DNA from: JBOHWJ01 sp050736615
Lineage (GTDB): Bacteria; Desulfobacterota; Binatia; Binatales; Binataceae
Direction of reading: 5' to 3'
DNA: 5,993 nucleotides
Assembly (NCBI GenBank): GCA_050736615.1
Contig: JBOHWL010000017.1
Span: 1 to 5,993 of the forward strand
A program made the position numbers and the translations under genes. Below the pieces are notes generated by a model. The model was not told the origin of the DNA and searched no databases. It was given only the letters and a program-made list of their open reading frames with translations. Position 1 is the first letter of the stretch; the number at the start of each line of letters is the position of its first letter. Below are positions 4,249-5,993 of the stretch, one piece after another.

Positions 4249-5993
4249 TTACGAAGAACCCTCGACCGGCCGTATTGCCGGACGCCCGCCATGTGCGCGC
4301 AAATGTACCGCCAGGATTGACACTGCCGCCGGCGTGACCCCGGGCATCCGAGACGCCTGCCCCAGCGAACGCGGGCGCATGCGCGCCAGCCGCTCGCGTA
4401 CCTCGGTCGAAAGCCCCGCGACCCCGCTGTAATCGATCCATGCCGGAATCGTCACGTCCTCCAGCCGTTTCAACCGCTCGACCGCTTCGGCTTGCCGCCG
4501 AACATACCCTGCGTATTTTACGTCAATCTCGAGTTCCGCCGCCTCGTCAGGCTCAAGCGTCATCGACAGGCCACTTAATCCCAAGAGCGCGTCATAAGAG
4601 ACTTCCGGCCGCCGCAACAGTTCGAACGCACGAATCGGCTCCTTGAGCGGATTCGATCCCGCCTTGAGCAAATATTCGTCAATCTTACTGCCGAGCGGCA
4701 CCAGCGTGGCTTTGAGCCGCGCTATCTCGGCCGCCACTTTGAGCGTCTTCACGCGAATCCGTTCGCCGGCGGCGGCCTCGAGCAGACCCAACCGCTCGCC
4801 GATCGGCGACAGTCTGCGGTCGGCATTATCCTCGCGCAGCAACAGCCGGTATTCGGCGCGCGAGGTGAACATCCGGTACGGCTCCCCGCCAATTCCGCGC
4901 GTCACCAAATCATCGATCATCACGCCGATATAGGCCTGGTCGCGGCGCAGGACGATGGGCGCGTCGCCATTGACGTGGAGCGCCGCATTGATCCCCGCCA
5001 TCAGACCCTGCGCGCCCGCCTCTTCGTAACCGGTAGTGCCGTTTAGCTGGCCGGCGAAAAAAAGGCCCGCGACCAGCCGAGTCTCCAATGAATCCTTAAG
5101 CCGCGTTGGGTCGCTGTAGTCATATTCGATCGCATAGCCCGGCCGCATAATCTCCGCATGCTCCAATCCGCGAATCGAATGCACCATCGCAAGCTGCACG
5201 TCGAGCGGCAGGCTGGTCGAGAGTCCATTGGGATAGACTTCGATGGTGTCGCGACCCTCAGGCTCGAGGAAAATCTGATGACGCTCCTTATCATGAAAGC
5301 GCATCACCTTGTCCTCGACCGACGGGCAATAGCGCGGACCGCGGCTCTGAATCACCCCGGAGTACATCGGCGAGCGGTCGATTCCGCCCCGGATGATCTC
5401 GTGGGTGCGAGCATTGGTATAGGTTACATGGCAGGCTAGCTGAGACTGTGCGATGCGCGCGGTGCGGAACGAGAACGGCGGCGGCGGCTGGTCACCCGGC
5501 TGCAACTCGAGTTCGGCGTAATCAATCGTACGGCTATCGAGCCGCGGGCAGGTGCCGGTCTTAAGCCGTCCAATCAGGAAGCCATGCCGTGCCAGGTCCT
5601 CACTCAGACCCATGGCGGCAAAGTCGCCGGCGCGCCCGGCTGAATAATTCTTAAGTCCAACATGGACCAGGCCCTTGAGAAAGGTGCCGGTGGTCAGGAT
5701 CACCGTATGCGCTTCGAAGACTTCGCCAATCTGCGACTCGACGCCGCGTACGCTGCCCGCCTCGACGATCACCCGCTCGACGCTCGCCTGGCGCAACGTC
5801 AGGTTCGGCGCGCTCTCGATCACGCGTTTCATTCGCGCGCGATAGGCCGCCTTGTCCGCCTGCGCCCGGCGCGCCCGCACGGCCGGACCCTTGCGCGTGT
5901 TGAGGAAACGGAACTGGATGCCGGTTTCGTCGATGGCCACGCCCATCTCACCGCCGAGCGCGTCGATTTCGCGCACCAGATGGCCCTTGCCGA
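4249..5993 (-). CDS. mnmG: tRNA uridine-5-carboxymethylaminomethyl modification enzyme MnmG (GidA), partial at N-terminus
   Basis: MnmG works with the GTPase MnmE, using FAD, a methylene-tetrahydrofolate-derived carbon and glycine or ammonium, to modify the wobble uridine C5 of certain tRNAs. The visible 580 residues start at GKGHL, which corresponds to about residue 55 of the E. coli protein (629 residues). The missing part carries the GGGHAG dinucleotide-binding fold and the first catalytic cysteine. Counting the valine after GKGHL as residue 1: FLNTRKGPAVRARRAQAD (24-41), GTFLKGLVHVGLKNYSAGRAGD (97-118), and GPRYCPSVEDKVMRF (213-227) with the second catalytic cysteine at 217. Then EPEGRDTIEVYPNGLSTSLP (238-257), GLFFAGQLNGTTGYEEAGAQG (304-324), PYRMFTSRAEYRLLLREDNAD (366-386), and the C-terminal MnmE/tRNA-binding domain with SLGQASRMPGVTPAAVSIL (537-555). 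The stop is TAA at 4249. It looks intact. rsmG follows after about 90 bp. Confidence 0.98.
   Translation of the reverse strand, partial: GKGHLVREIDALGGEMGVAIDETGIQFRFLNTRKGPAVRARRAQADKAAYRARMKRVIESAPNLTLRQASVERVIVEAGSVRGVESQIGEVFEAHTVILTTGTFLKGLVHVGLKNYSAGRAGDFAAMGLSEDLARHGFLIGRLKTGTCPRLDSRTIDYAELELQPGDQPPPPFSFRTARIAQSQLACHVTYTNARTHEIIRGGIDRSPMYSGVIQSRGPRYCPSVEDKVMRFHDKERHQIFLEPEGRDTIEVYPNGLSTSLPLDVQLAMVHSIRGLEHAEIMRPGYAIEYDYSDPTRLKDSLETRLVAGLFFAGQLNGTTGYEEAGAQGLMAGINAALHVNGDAPIVLRRDQAYIGVMIDDLVTRGIGGEPYRMFTSRAEYRLLLREDNADRRLSPIGERLGLLEAAAGERIRVKTLKVAAEIARLKATLVPLGSKIDEYLLKAGSNPLKEPIRAFELLRRPEVSYDALLGLSGLSMTLEPDEAAELEIDVKYAGYVRRQAEAVERLKRLEDVTIPAWIDYSGVAGLSTEVRERLARMRPRSLGQASRMPGVTPAAVSILAVHLRAHGGRPAIRPVEGSS

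Noticed and set aside
4161..4292. Extended rsmG start at ATG 4292 (274 residues)
   Set aside because: The added 44 residues overlap the end of mnmG, run through both parS sites and are arginine-rich with no family resemblance.
5974..5976. GTG at 5976 as the mnmG start
   Set aside because: The frame continues upstream with GKGHL, the conserved MnmG segment, so the gene runs off the right edge.

Overview
The window is a GC-rich bacterial chromosomal segment carrying the conserved mnmG-rsmG-parA-parB cluster on the minus strand, followed by about 820 bp of degraded or non-coding DNA and then the 5' two-thirds or so of a CRISPR-associated CARF gene, also on the minus strand. Many bacteria keep the mnmG/rsmG/parAB cluster beside the replication origin, and the three parS palindromes here fit an origin-proximal position. 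The sequence does not allow a confident taxon. GC-rich codon use, a GTG start for parA and the gene order suit many Gram-negative or uncultured phyla.

Right to left, in the direction of transcription. mnmG (4249-5993) is cut by the right edge and encodes the FAD-dependent tRNA wobble-uridine modifying subunit. rsmG (about 3468-4160) encodes the 16S rRNA G527 N7-methyltransferase. The 88 bp between them holds one perfect parS and a second, one-mismatch parS that overlaps the probable rsmG start. A 167-bp gap with another perfect parS leads to parA (2377-3300), a deviant-Walker ATPase with an extra charged C-terminal tail of about 50 residues. parB (1441-2373) is translationally close to parA, with its Shine-Dalgarno sequence inside the last parA codons. 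ParB should load at the local parS sites and ParA should position the ParB-bound origin.

Left of parB, 618-1440 contains no intact gene. It holds a plus-strand remnant of an alpha/beta hydrolase (about 791-1054), a short imperfect tandem repeat, two related T-run/A-run hairpin modules in the same orientation, a 13-bp inverted-repeat pair bracketing the hydrolase remnant, and a terminator-like hairpin that would stop minus-strand transcription before the next gene. This looks like a scar from insertion and decay.

At the left edge (1-617, minus strand) is a reading frame starting with ATG whose product carries the hallmark DVTHG motif and the flanking signature of the TM1812/Csx2-like CRISPR-associated CARF family, which senses cyclic oligoadenylates in type III CRISPR systems. 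Its effector half lies outside the window. It is the most notable accessory element here: a CRISPR signalling gene downstream of the chromosome segregation operon. No CRISPR array or other cas gene is visible.
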